DNA of 64,000 nt, taken from positions 21,809-85,808 of the forward strand of contig CALFAY010000024.1 in assembly GCA_937944855.1 (NCBI GenBank), in the 5' to 3' direction. The notes under the pieces are model-generated. The model saw only the letters and a list, made by a program, of their open reading frames with translations. It ran no database searches and had not been told where the DNA came from. Source of the DNA: an uncultured Planctomycetota bacterium. Lineage in GTDB: Bacteria; Planctomycetota; Planctomycetia; Gemmatales; HRBIN36. The translations under genes and the position numbers were made by a program. Below, piece after piece: positions 47,463 to 56,371 of this stretch; position 1 is the first letter of the stretch, and the number at the start of each line of letters is the position of its first letter.

Positions 47463-47798
47463 AAACAGGCCTCCGCGCTATGCACCCAGAATGCTTGGCT
47501 AACCCTGTGCCTCGCACAGCCCGTATCTGATCCCGCACCGAGTCGCTGGGCAGCGTGGGCAGTATCCGCCGGCAGTCGCCAATCAGAAGGTGCGTGTTTC
47601 CGACCGGGATTTCTCGACTCATGGCCTGGTCGCCGAATGTTGATGCCGTTCTGCCTTCAGTCAACGGCTCATTGTATCCCTGCCGATTGACTTCGGCTTA
47701 GCGGTGGAATACGCTCGGCGGCGGTCAGGTAGCGGAAAACCCCGCCCCTGACGGGAGCGTCGCGGAAGAAGGTACGACGGGTACGGGAGTCAGCAGCG
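47463..47798. other. Intergenic region with a methyltransferase fragment
   Basis: 336 bases between icd and the sugar isomerase gene. The only recognisable content is the minus-strand fragment listed separately. Confidence 0.45.
47517..47622 (-). pseudogene. N-terminal fragment of a DNA methyltransferase
   Basis: The minus strand reads MSREIPVGNTHLLIGDCRRI followed by LPTLPSDSV. The pattern of GDC-x2-(I/V)LPTLP-x-(D/N)SV is the N-terminal SAM-binding strand of many restriction-type N4/N6 methyltransferases, which should continue to a TSPPY motif. Here the text turns into unrelated sequence and runs into the end of icd. It is a remnant of about 30 codons, probably of a lost restriction-modification gene. 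Confidence 0.5.
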
Positions 47799-48620
47799 AT
47801 GAAACTCGGATTGATCAATTCCGCATGGGCACAGGCGGGACGGGACACGGCTTTCGGCATCCGCATGACCCGCGAGATCGGCTTCGACAGCATCGACATC
47901 TTCACCGATCCGCTCGACATCGACATCAAGGAACGCTGTCTCATCAAGCGGGAATGCGACCGGGCCGGATTGCCGATCATGAGCATCGCCTGTGTCGCCG
48001 TCGGCCTGATCGACTTCAACCCCAGCGTGCAGCGTTTCTCCGTGCAACGGGTCAAGGCATATCTGGACCTGGCCTACGAATACGAAGCCCGCAACGTCCT
48101 GCTGGTGCTGGGCGAGTACATCTGGGAGCAGCAGGTCATTCCGCCCCGGGAGCAATGGCAGACCGCCGTCAAGAATCTGAAAACTCTGGGCGATTATGCG
48201 GCAGATCTCGGCGTGCAGATCGCGTTGGAGCTGGAGCCGTTCAAACTGTCCCTGCTCAACAGCGTGGACAGCATGGTGCGGTTTCTCGACGAGGTGAACC
48301 ATCCTGCCGTCAAGGCGAACATCGACATCTCGCACTTGACCCTGGCCCACATCAAGCCGGAAGAACTGCGTCGGCTCAAGGGCAAGGCGATCCACGTCCA
48401 CATCAGCGACTGCGACGGCAAAGTGCACGGCGACCTCCCGCCGGGCCGCGGCGTGGTCGATTTCCCGCCCTATCTCCGGGAAATCAAGGCCCTGGGCATT
48501 GACGGAGCCGTCAGCCTGGAGCTGGAATACTCCCCCGAACCCGACAAGATCGTGGATTGGGTCAAAGAAGCCTACGCGGCCACGGATCGGCTCATGCGGG
48601 CCGAGGGTCTGCGCGGCTGA
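47799..48620 (+). CDS. Sugar phosphate isomerase/epimerase (AP endonuclease 2-like TIM barrel)
   Basis: A 273-residue TIM-barrel protein of the xylose isomerase-like family. It begins MKLGLINSAWAQAGRDTAFG; metal-ligand positions are suggested by ALELEPF (Glu), NIDISHL (Asp/His), HVHISDCDG and SLELEYSPEP. These proteins isomerise or epimerise sugars, keto-sugars or inositols. The substrate is unknown. The galM gene follows convergently, 30 bases away, so a joint role in sugar conversion is possible but not shown. Confidence 0.85.
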   Translation: MKLGLINSAWAQAGRDTAFGIRMTREIGFDSIDIFTDPLDIDIKERCLIKRECDRAGLPIMSIACVAVGLIDFNPSVQRFSVQRVKAYLDLAYEYEARNVLLVLGEYIWEQQVIPPREQWQTAVKNLKTLGDYAADLGVQIALELEPFKLSLLNSVDSMVRFLDEVNHPAVKANIDISHLTLAHIKPEELRRLKGKAIHVHISDCDGKVHGDLPPGRGVVDFPPYLREIKALGIDGAVSLELEYSPEPDKIVDWVKEAYAATDRLMRAEGLRG

Positions 48621-48650
48621 ACGCTCTGAGTCTGATTCGCTGTCCGAGCT

Positions 48651-49796
48651 TCAGCGGACGCCGAACTTGTAGATCGTGGTCTGCCGATAGGTCTCCCCGG
48701 GACGCAGGACCACGCTGGGGAAGTTCGGCTTGTTAACGGCGTCGGGAAAATGCTGAGCTTCGAGGCACAAGCCGTGGTGCTTGCCATAGGCGACGCCGTT
48801 CTTGCCCTTGATCGAGCCGTCCAGGAAGTTGCCGGTGTAGAACTGCACACCCGGTTCGGTGGTGTACATCTCCAAAGTCCTTCCCGATTTCGGCTCGTAC
48901 ACCTTGACCGCCAAGGCCAGTTCCTTGCCGCCACTGTTGAGCACGAAGTTGTGGTCGTAACCGACCGGATCGGCCTTGATTTCCGCGATCCGTTCACCGA
49001 TCTTGCGCGGCTTGCGGAAGTCGAGCGGTGTGCCTTCGACAGACTTGATCTCGCCTGTCGGGATCAGAGTGGCATCCGTCGGCGTGTAGCGGTCGGCGAA
49101 GATCTGGATTTCGTGATCCAGCACGTTGCCGGCCGCTTTGCCGCCGAGGTTGAAGTAGGCGTGATTGGTCAGGTTCACCGGGGTCGGCTTGTCGGTCGTG
49201 GCTTCGTATTCGATCTTCAGTTCGTTTCTGTTAGTCAGCGTGTACTTGACCGTGCAGTTCAGGTTTCCCGGATAGCCTTCCTCGCCGTCTTTGCTCGTGT
49301 AGCGGAGGATGAGCTGAGGCCCTTGGTCGGTCTGACGTGCTTCCGCTTTCCACACGAGCTTGTCGAAGCCTTTGAGGCCGCCGTGGATGTGGTTGGGTCC
49401 GTTGTTGGTGGCGAGCCTGTATTCCTTGCCGTCGAGAACGAAGCGGCCTCCCGCGATGCGGTTGGCGACTCGGCCGGTGATGCAGCCGAAGTACGGATGG
49501 CCAGCCAGGTAGCCCTCCAGGGTATCGAAGCCGAGCGTCACGTCGTCGAGTTTGCCGTCTCGGTCCGGCGTCAGGATGGACGTCACGATGCCGCCCAGCG
49601 TCATGATCTGAACGGTCATCCCGGAGTCATTGCGAAGAGTGTACAGTTCCACGCTTTCACCGTCTTTGGTCTTGCCGAACGGTTTCATCTCGATGCTGCC
49701 TTTGCCTTGGGACTGAACGGCTGCGTTTGCGGGCGTCACGGTTCCTGAAGCGTACAGGGTCAGGGCGACCAGAGCGAAGTAGACGGATCGCGTCAT
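48651..49796 (-). CDS. galM: Aldose 1-epimerase (mutarotase), exported
   Basis: A 381-residue galactose mutarotase with signal peptide MTRSVYFALVALTLYASGTV...ANA, so it works in the periplasm. The family motifs are TLRNDSGMTVQIMTLGGIVT, NRIAGGRF, NGPNHIHGG with the catalytic His, LTNHAYFNLGG with the second His, and PGVQFYTGNFLDGS with the catalytic Glu region. It interconverts anomers of aldoses. AGGAGTTGCC precedes the ATG. It may serve the same sugar route as the neighbouring isomerase. Confidence 0.93.
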   Translation of the reverse strand: MTRSVYFALVALTLYASGTVTPANAAVQSQGKGSIEMKPFGKTKDGESVELYTLRNDSGMTVQIMTLGGIVTSILTPDRDGKLDDVTLGFDTLEGYLAGHPYFGCITGRVANRIAGGRFVLDGKEYRLATNNGPNHIHGGLKGFDKLVWKAEARQTDQGPQLILRYTSKDGEEGYPGNLNCTVKYTLTNRNELKIEYEATTDKPTPVNLTNHAYFNLGGKAAGNVLDHEIQIFADRYTPTDATLIPTGEIKSVEGTPLDFRKPRKIGERIAEIKADPVGYDHNFVLNSGGKELALAVKVYEPKSGRTLEMYTTEPGVQFYTGNFLDGSIKGKNGVAYGKHHGLCLEAQHFPDAVNKPNFPSVVLRPGETYRQTTIYKFGVR

Positions 49797-49847
49797 GGCA
49801 ACTCCTCGATGCGGCTTCCGCGACTAGATGGAATCCTCGGGACGGAT

Positions 49848-49869
49848 CTGGAAAGCCGAGGCTTTCCAG
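49848..49869. promoter_or_regulatory. Palindrome upstream of galM
   Basis: Ten bases, CTGGAAAGCC, are repeated as the exact inverse (GGCTTTCCAG) after a 2-base gap, 52 bases ahead of galM. With no T run after it in either direction, an operator is as likely as a hairpin. Confidence 0.35.
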
Positions 49870-49940
49870 TCCGGCTTTATTGTGCCGATCTGTTCGTCAA
49901 GTGCCAGTGTTTTGTTGACGGCCTGGGATTAAGCGAGCCG

Positions 49941-50849
49941 TTACGGCGATTGCCCGCGGACGGCGTCCCCGGAGCGGAGGGCGGAGGCGTCGGCCAGACG
50001 CTTCTGGACGCGGAGCAGTTCCAGCCGGGCGGACTGTGCCCGCGGCGATTCGGGATCGAGGTGAATGAGCAGGTCGAGCAATTCGACGGCTTCTTGAGGT
50101 CGATCCATCCGCAGCAACTCAGCGGCTCGTTCCCAGTAAAGATCGCCCAGTTGAGCGGTCAGTTCGGCCTGGGCCTTGCGGGCCAGATCGGTTTGCACGG
50201 CGATCTGCCGTTGCAGGGTGCGAGCGGCCTCGGCCTCGGGAAGATCGGGGTAATCCCTGGTCAGGCGTCGGCATCGCTCCAGGCAACTGAGCAGGCAGCC
50301 CGAAGCCAGTTCGGTTCGGGCCGTCGCCAGCAGACGGCGGGCTTCCTCGCTGCGGAGGTTCAGCGGATTGGTTCGGGAGGGGTCCGGCGCGATCGGGGAA
50401 ACTGCGGACGCGTTTTCGGACGTGGTATTTCCCGTTGGCGGCATCTTCGTCAAGGCGCTGTCGAGCAGTCGCTTCATCTCCGTCGGGCCGACAAAGCCTT
50501 CGTGCCGTTCCAGGATGCGGCCGTCCGGGGCAGCCACGAGCAAGGTCGGGTAGGACTGCACCTGCAAGGCGGAAACCAGTCGCGGTTCTCGATTGGCATC
50601 GACCTTGATGGGAATGAATCGCCCCTCGAGGAGGCGAATGACGGTCGGATCGCGGAAGGTGACGGCGTCCAGTTTCTTGCACCAGAAGCATTGCTCGGTG
50701 CCGATGTCGAGCAGGATCAACTTCTGCTCCTGAGAAGCATCCCGCCGGGCGGCGTTGTAGTCGAAGCGCCAACGGATTTCCTCGCTCAGCCCTCCCGGCG
50801 AAGCAAGGGCCAACCCCAGAAGAGCCATAACAGCGGAGCGGTTGGTCAT
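49941..50849 (-). CDS. Exported thioredoxin-fold protein with helical repeat tail
   Basis: A 302-residue protein: signal sequence MTNRSAVMALLGLALASPGG, a thioredoxin fold with the redox pair CFWC at about residue 45 (LLDIGTEQCFWCKKL) and the cis-proline segment QSYPTLLVAAPDGR. The C-terminal half is helical and TPR-like (LASGCLLSCLERCRRL, DLLIHLDPESPRAQSARLEL). GGAGG precedes the ATG, so the longer frame upstream is not used. It is probably periplasmic and may reduce or handle disulfides; the FWCKK type resembles DUF255/thiol-disulfide proteins. Confidence 0.85.
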   Translation of the reverse strand: MTNRSAVMALLGLALASPGGLSEEIRWRFDYNAARRDASQEQKLILLDIGTEQCFWCKKLDAVTFRDPTVIRLLEGRFIPIKVDANREPRLVSALQVQSYPTLLVAAPDGRILERHEGFVGPTEMKRLLDSALTKMPPTGNTTSENASAVSPIAPDPSRTNPLNLRSEEARRLLATARTELASGCLLSCLERCRRLTRDYPDLPEAEAARTLQRQIAVQTDLARKAQAELTAQLGDLYWERAAELLRMDRPQEAVELLDLLIHLDPESPRAQSARLELLRVQKRLADASALRSGDAVRGQSP

Positions 50850-50960
50850 GCGGAGATCCTCCGTGATCTCGGTGAGCGGGTGCGGGACCGGGTCGTCACG
50901 GGCAGCAACGTCCGGATGTGCGGGCCATTTTCTACGGCCGATCCGAATGGCTGTCAATCC

Positions 50961-51008
50961 AAACAAAAGGAGGGAGCAGCGCGGGGCGGTCGCAGCGTCC
51001 CGCGCTGC
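50961..51008 (-). terminator. Intrinsic terminator of the DUF1549/DUF1553 gene
   Basis: On the minus strand GCAGCGCGGG (51008-50999) pairs with CCCGCGCTGC (50985-50976) perfectly, then TCCCTCCTTTTGTTT. It lies 22 bases after the stop at 51030. Confidence 0.8.
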
Positions 51009-51029
51009 CGACTTGGGGAAGGTGGTAGA

Positions 51030-54000
51030 TCAATGATTGAACAGGAAAGCCGGGCTGTTGAGCAAAGCCCAAGCCACGTCCTGCGCTCCGACCAGGCGGG
51101 CACTACCCGGATGGCCGAAGTCGGTCACTTCCTTTTGAAGCCGGGCCAATTCCTTGTCTTGGCTGCGGAAGTAGCGGGCCAAGGCGTCCTTCTGCTCCGG
51201 CGTCCGCTGCTCTTCGGGCACAGTGAAGATGGCGGCCACGGCGTCCGGCGGTCCCTGGAGCTTGAAGGGGCCGGGCGAAGCGGTGACCGAGATGCGGAAA
51301 CGCCCGATGTTGTGGTCCTTGCCAGGATAATGTTGCTCCATCACCACCGTGAGGATGACTTCGCCCTCGGCCTTGATCGGTTCTTTGAACTCGAACGCGG
51401 CCACATGGGTCTTGCCGAACTGTGGTGCGACTGCCCAGCCGGTGTTGGTATTGCCGTCGATGGCATTGGCGATCGGGAAGCCATCCTGGGCGAAGTCGGC
51501 CTGGGGATTGTGCAGCGCGACTGGCTTGGCCTCTTCAGGCTTGTCAGCCGGGGCGACGAAGACCTTCAGTTCGTTGAGGACGAAATTGCCGTTGCTGGCG
51601 CGGCCCGGCCCGTTCGCGGGCAGTCGCCCGTCGGCAAGCGTCTCCAGACGCAGACCGTGCAGGAGGGCCGCCTTGGTCTTGAGCTTCACCGTGTAGATTT
51701 CCGGTCCCTTGTTCGGTCCGGTGACCAGATAGGAACCATCGCCTTGCTTTTCGAACTTGACGCCTTCGTTAGCGGCAGTTAGTTCGCCGGCAGGCAGGAC
51801 TTCCCAGGCGGTGAGCTTCTTCATCTCCGCCTCCCAGGCGGCCTGCTTGGCGGGGAGCGTCTGTTCGTAGTCCTGAAGCTGCTGCAACCGGCGGTTGTAC
51901 TCGGCGAGGAGCCGATTGAACTCCGGCTCAGCGGAACGCATGGTCTGGAGGGCCATTTCGAGTTCCGTCGGCGTCGGCGGCCGACACAGGATGGCCAGAA
52001 AGATCTCGTGGATCACCTTGGCGTCGTCCGGCTCGGAGGCGACCAGCTTCGCCAGGCGGTTGTTCGGGTCGCGGAGGGCGTCCGAGATCACTGGACCATT
52101 GACCAGGGCCAGTACCGGCCCAAGCATCACGCCGCTGGAGCGTTCGCACTCGCAGGCGCTCTCCCGCGGCGGTTTGCCGAACAGTTCCAGGAAGCCGCCC
52201 GGCACTTCGACGTTGGAATCGACCAACTGGGCGGCCCGAGCACCCGGCGGCAGACCGGGCAGACGGCTTGTCGCGCCCAGCACCTTGTGGATGGCGTCGT
52301 AGAGCACCTCGGCGGGCAGCCGGCGCGGCAGGGCGCGGGAGTAGTTGATCTCGTCGTCCGCGTTCCAGTCGTTGACCCGGATCGAATGTTGGTAGGTCCG
52401 TGACTTGCAAATCGTCCGCATAAGCTCGCGAGTATTGAAGCCGCTCTTGACGAACTCTTCGGTGAGGCGGTCGAGCAGTTTCGGATTGGTGGGCGGGTTG
52501 CCGGCCCGGATGTCGTCCACCGGCTCGATCAGTCCGACGCCCAGCAGATAACTCCAGATACGGTTGACGTAGCTGCGGGCGAAGTACGGGTTCTCCTTGG
52601 AAGTGATCCAACGGGCCAGCTGTTCGCGGCGGCTGCCCGCGGTCGGCGGCATGTCGCCGTGCTCGTAGGGGAACTTCGGCGGCGTCACCTTGCCGGTGCG
52701 CTCATGCTTCACTTCGCCGCTGCCCGTGTCTTCGATGATCTCGACCAAAGGCACAGCTCCTTCGACCGCCGTCCCGCCGATCTTCTGCCCCTTGTACTTC
52801 GGGTCTTCTTTGCGGGCGATCTGAGCGAAGTACGCAGCCAGATGGTAATACTGGTCCTGGGTCCACTTCTCGAACGGGTGGTCGTGGCACTTGTTGCAGT
52901 TGAAGCGGATGGCCAGGAACAGATGGGTCGTGTTCTCCATCGCCGCGTCGGCGTCGCGGAGGATCTTGTAGTATGCGGCCGGCGGGTTCTCGACGTTGGA
53001 GCCGGACGCCGTCAGGATGGCGTAGGCGAATTTGTCGTGGGGCATGTTGTCGGCAATCGCCTGCCGGATCCAGTTCCGCAGGGCCATCGCCCCTTGATCG
53101 CCGAGGAATTTACGATTGACCTGCAAAAGATCCGCCCATTTGTTGGTCCAGTGCTCGACGTAATCCGGGCTGCCGATCAGTTTGTCCACCAGCTCTTCCC
53201 GCTTTTCCCGGCTCGGGCGGGGATCAGCGAGGAAGGCCTTGACGACCTCCGGTTCGGGAGGCAGGCCGGTCAGGTCGAGATAGACGCGGCGGAGGAATTC
53301 GTTGTCCGTGCAAACGTCGCTGGGCTGGACCTTGACCTGCCGGAGCTTCTCGTACACCAGCGTGTCGATCCAGTTGTACTCGGGCACGTCCTTCCAGACG
53401 AAGCCGCTGCGGTCGCCCATGACGACCAGGGTGCTGGCGGCATAGGCCCCTTCGTAGCGGGCCAGCATGGTCGCCTCGCCGCGGCGGAGCGAAGTCGCCA
53501 GGCCGTGCTTGTCCACCGTAGCGATCTCGGTGTTGCTGCTTTCCAAGAACGCTTCCAGGGTGACGTCGCGGGTCGAACCGTCGGTGTAGGTAGCGATCAC
53601 CGCGAACTGCTGCTTCATGCCCGGCAGCGGAGCCACAGGGTTTTTCGGATACACGTCGATGGCCGCCACGCGGGCGCTGGCCGGATCGTACTTGACGCCT
53701 TCCGCGATCCACAGCCGGAGCAGATCGTAGTACGGTTCGCCAGGCTGCATCAGAACCCCGCCGACATGCGGCACGCCGCCGGACGGCTTGAGCAGCATGA
53801 GGCTCTGATCTGGAGCAGCCCGGTTGATCCGGCGGGCTTCGATCTCGTCCGTCAGGGCCTGATGATCGAAGAGCGGATCGTAGCCGCGCAGCGACAGTTT
53901 GAAGCCGTTTTTGCCCTGCTGTGCCCCGTGGCAGGTACCGGAGTTGCAACCCAGCTTGCCGAGCACCGGCATGACATCGCGGAAGAAACTGACCTGGTAG

Positions 54001-54356
54001 CGTTCGGAGTGCCCCGAAACCTTGACCGGCACCTCGGCGGCCAAGCCGTTGAACGCGATGCGGATCGCTCCGCTTCCATCCCTGGTCGGCCGCACGATGC
54101 CGGTCGGCGTGATGCGGGCGACATCGCCAACGGCTTCAAAGGCGACCAGGCGTGTCACATCCAGCCGTTCGCCATTCTCAGCCGTTCCGGTGATGAGCAG
54201 CTGCCGGTAGGAGAACGGACTGCTCAATTCAACCGACGGTGGAAAGACTTCCAGACCCGTCAGCCGCCATCCCTCGGGGAGCTTTTCTCCTGCCCGACCT
54301 GCGACCGGCGCCACAACAACCAAGGTGACGACAGCGATAAACAGTCGGTTTCTCAT
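51030..54356 (-). CDS. Long DUF1549/DUF1553 planctomycete cytochrome-like protein with Ig-like domains
   Basis: An 1108-residue exported protein. It opens with a signal peptide (ending GRAG), an Ig-like BIG2-type domain (about 35-110), a cytochrome-like region with CNSGTCHG, a second Ig-like part (about 240-315, GMKQQFAVIATYTDGSTRDV), DUF1549 (about 330-560, with the motif NCNKCHDHPFEKW) and DUF1553 (about 610-860). The last 200 residues contain a long helix and a beta-rich part ending in the conserved DVAWALLNSPAFLFNH. It is larger than the 26481 relative. The WD40/cytochrome gene lies upstream in the same direction, so the two probably form one operon. Function as a surface polymer-degrading machine is suspected only. 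Confidence 0.92.
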   Translation of the reverse strand: MRNRLFIAVVTLVVVAPVAGRAGEKLPEGWRLTGLEVFPPSVELSSPFSYRQLLITGTAENGERLDVTRLVAFEAVGDVARITPTGIVRPTRDGSGAIRIAFNGLAAEVPVKVSGHSERYQVSFFRDVMPVLGKLGCNSGTCHGAQQGKNGFKLSLRGYDPLFDHQALTDEIEARRINRAAPDQSLMLLKPSGGVPHVGGVLMQPGEPYYDLLRLWIAEGVKYDPASARVAAIDVYPKNPVAPLPGMKQQFAVIATYTDGSTRDVTLEAFLESSNTEIATVDKHGLATSLRRGEATMLARYEGAYAASTLVVMGDRSGFVWKDVPEYNWIDTLVYEKLRQVKVQPSDVCTDNEFLRRVYLDLTGLPPEPEVVKAFLADPRPSREKREELVDKLIGSPDYVEHWTNKWADLLQVNRKFLGDQGAMALRNWIRQAIADNMPHDKFAYAILTASGSNVENPPAAYYKILRDADAAMENTTHLFLAIRFNCNKCHDHPFEKWTQDQYYHLAAYFAQIARKEDPKYKGQKIGGTAVEGAVPLVEIIEDTGSGEVKHERTGKVTPPKFPYEHGDMPPTAGSRREQLARWITSKENPYFARSYVNRIWSYLLGVGLIEPVDDIRAGNPPTNPKLLDRLTEEFVKSGFNTRELMRTICKSRTYQHSIRVNDWNADDEINYSRALPRRLPAEVLYDAIHKVLGATSRLPGLPPGARAAQLVDSNVEVPGGFLELFGKPPRESACECERSSGVMLGPVLALVNGPVISDALRDPNNRLAKLVASEPDDAKVIHEIFLAILCRPPTPTELEMALQTMRSAEPEFNRLLAEYNRRLQQLQDYEQTLPAKQAAWEAEMKKLTAWEVLPAGELTAANEGVKFEKQGDGSYLVTGPNKGPEIYTVKLKTKAALLHGLRLETLADGRLPANGPGRASNGNFVLNELKVFVAPADKPEEAKPVALHNPQADFAQDGFPIANAIDGNTNTGWAVAPQFGKTHVAAFEFKEPIKAEGEVILTVVMEQHYPGKDHNIGRFRISVTASPGPFKLQGPPDAVAAIFTVPEEQRTPEQKDALARYFRSQDKELARLQKEVTDFGHPGSARLVGAQDVAWALLNSPAFLFNH

Positions 54357-54401
54357 GGTCGTCTCTCGTCGGATCCTTGCTCATCCGTTCATGAACCAAG
54401 T

Positions 54402-56018
54402 TCACTTCGCCGCCACGTTCGGCTTCAGCGGTGCAGGGGCAAACTCCTTGATGAGCTTGCCCGTGCTGGCGTCGTGGATGCGGACGACGCCGTTGAACCC
54501 GGCCACCGCGACCCGCTCGCCGCTGATGTGGAAAGCGACGGCGTAAATGGGACCGAGTTCGCCTTCGAGTTTGGTCAGGACTTTCCCGTTATCGGTCCCG
54601 TAAATCCAGGCTTCGCCTCTGCCTTCCAGACTGCTTCCGGCGATAAACCGCTTGCCGTCCGGGCTGAAGCGGACGGAGCACACGCGGCCCGGCATGGCCG
54701 GGTATTCCCGAATCTTGTTGAAGTCGTCGCCGATGACCCGCTTGGCTTCGCGGTGCATCTTGAACAGCCGAGGCGTGCCGTCCGAGCCGGCGGCGAGAAT
54801 TTCGTCATACCGCTTGGGCGCGGCTCCCGGAGTGTCCGGCGGCACCTTCTGCCATTTGCGATCCACGACGGGTCGGCGGTCCACGGTCATCAGGCCGCCC
54901 TTGAGCGCGCCCGGCGTGATGCTGGTGACATTGTCCACGAATCGCTGCGTGGCCACTTCGGTCAGCTTCATGGAGCGGTCCCGGCTGACGGAGACCAGGT
55001 GTTCGCCATCCACGGAAAACGCCGTGTCCAGGACCCAGTCGTTGTGTGCCCCTTGATACAGGACTTGCTGGCCCGTCGAGGCGTCGATGGCCCGCACGGT
55101 GTTGTCGCCGCAGCCGAAGGCGATCCTGGTGCCGTCCGGCGACCAGCTCACCCCGTAAATGGTGTCGTTAGTGACGGACTGAGACAGCTTCAGCCTGGCA
55201 CTCACCACTTCGTCGGTTGGAATCTTGCCGAACTCCAGGAAGGCCGGGCCTGCGGCCAGGAGAATGCCGAAGCCGCCATCGCCCGGCAGAGCGGCCAGCC
55301 GCATTCCGGCATCGGTGAGCGCGCCCAGATCGCGGGTCTTCCGCTGAATCTCCCAGACCTGCACTTCGCCGAAGCGTCCCGGTGAACCGCCGCTGACCGC
55401 CAACCGATTACCGTCTGGCGACCAGGCCAGGGATTGGATCCGCTCTGACATGCCGACCAGCCGGGCGACCAGTCCCGACCCGTCGGCCTTGTGCAACAGC
55501 ACTTCGTGGTATCCCGAGACGGCGAGGAGATTGCCGTCCGGAGAGAAATCCAGGGCGGTGATGATGGGCGGCAGTTCGTAGACCGGCGGATTGTCCGGCG
55601 TGACCTCGACCCGCTGGGTCATGGGGGTGTCATCCTTGGCTCCCTGGGCGATCCAGCGGGTGATGACGGCCACTTGAAACTCGCTGAGGGGATCTTTGCC
55701 CTTGGGCATGGCCGGCTTTTCGCCGTTTTGCGGCGTGATCTGCTTGATGAGCATGCTCTGCTCAGAATGGCCGGGGACGACGCCGGGTTCGTCGCTGTCC
55801 CCCTTGGCCAAAAGCCCTGCCACCGAAGTCATGACGTAATTGCCCAGCGGTTTGGCCGGCTGATGGCAGCCTTGGCAGTGCTGCACCAAAATCGGCCGCA
55901 CGTCCCGGTAGTAGCTGACCTGCTCCGGCACGACCGGCTGCTTCGGGTCCGCGGCTTTCGCGGCGAGCACGTTGAGGAGAGCCAATGCGGTCGGCACCAG
56001 GAGTACGCTCAAACGCAT
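54402..56018 (-). CDS. WD40 repeat protein with cytochrome c-like N-terminus
   Basis: A 538-residue exported protein. After a signal peptide (MRLSVLLVPTALALLNVLA) comes a PSCyt1-type domain with the heme motif CQGCH and then MPKGKDPLSEFQVAVITRWI. Residues from about 150 on form a WD40 propeller with repeats such as ALDFSPDGNLLAVSG, SLAWSPDGNRLAVSGG, GVSWSPDGTRIAFGCGDN and VRFSPDGKRFIAGSS. GAGGTG precedes the ATG at 56018. It lies 45 bases before the DUF1549/DUF1553 gene, a pairing common in planctomycetes, and probably works with it at the cell surface. Confidence 0.9.
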   Translation of the reverse strand: MRLSVLLVPTALALLNVLAAKAADPKQPVVPEQVSYYRDVRPILVQHCQGCHQPAKPLGNYVMTSVAGLLAKGDSDEPGVVPGHSEQSMLIKQITPQNGEKPAMPKGKDPLSEFQVAVITRWIAQGAKDDTPMTQRVEVTPDNPPVYELPPIITALDFSPDGNLLAVSGYHEVLLHKADGSGLVARLVGMSERIQSLAWSPDGNRLAVSGGSPGRFGEVQVWEIQRKTRDLGALTDAGMRLAALPGDGGFGILLAAGPAFLEFGKIPTDEVVSARLKLSQSVTNDTIYGVSWSPDGTRIAFGCGDNTVRAIDASTGQQVLYQGAHNDWVLDTAFSVDGEHLVSVSRDRSMKLTEVATQRFVDNVTSITPGALKGGLMTVDRRPVVDRKWQKVPPDTPGAAPKRYDEILAAGSDGTPRLFKMHREAKRVIGDDFNKIREYPAMPGRVCSVRFSPDGKRFIAGSSLEGRGEAWIYGTDNGKVLTKLEGELGPIYAVAFHISGERVAVAGFNGVVRIHDASTGKLIKEFAPAPLKPNVAAK

Positions 56019-56371
56019 CGAAACACCTCGCTGGCGGGTCATTAGCAGCCGTTCGCAGTGCGGAAGCGGAACGGCAGGCGGGTCATACCCCAGGGCAAGT
56101 CTTCAAGTTATGATGGCAAATCGGCTGGCAGCCTGCAAGAGGCTTGAAGCCAAAAAGGCAGCGCATTCGGACCAGCAAAGCCTGATTGGGAAGTCAGGCA
56201 AGAGCGAAAGTCCTTGCGGACGGTAGCGGTGCAGGTGATAATCCACAAGATAGCGGCTGTCCTCCCAGCTGCCGGTCTGGATTTCAATTCGGCGGTTCAG
56301 CGGAACCTGCCGTGCGTGTTTTCATTGGGATCATCCCGAGTCGGCTTATTCCATCTGCGGAGGCAGTTCTC
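56019..56371. other. Divergent intergenic region, 353 bases
   Basis: It separates the WD40 gene (minus) from a kinase gene (plus). The kinase frame stays open back to 56186, but that stretch has no domain and no ribosome site. I see no other feature. Confidence 0.45.

Noticed and set aside
52659..55385. Plus-strand reading frame of 908 codons
   Set aside because: Spans the complement of two well-supported minus-strand genes and their gap; no domain.
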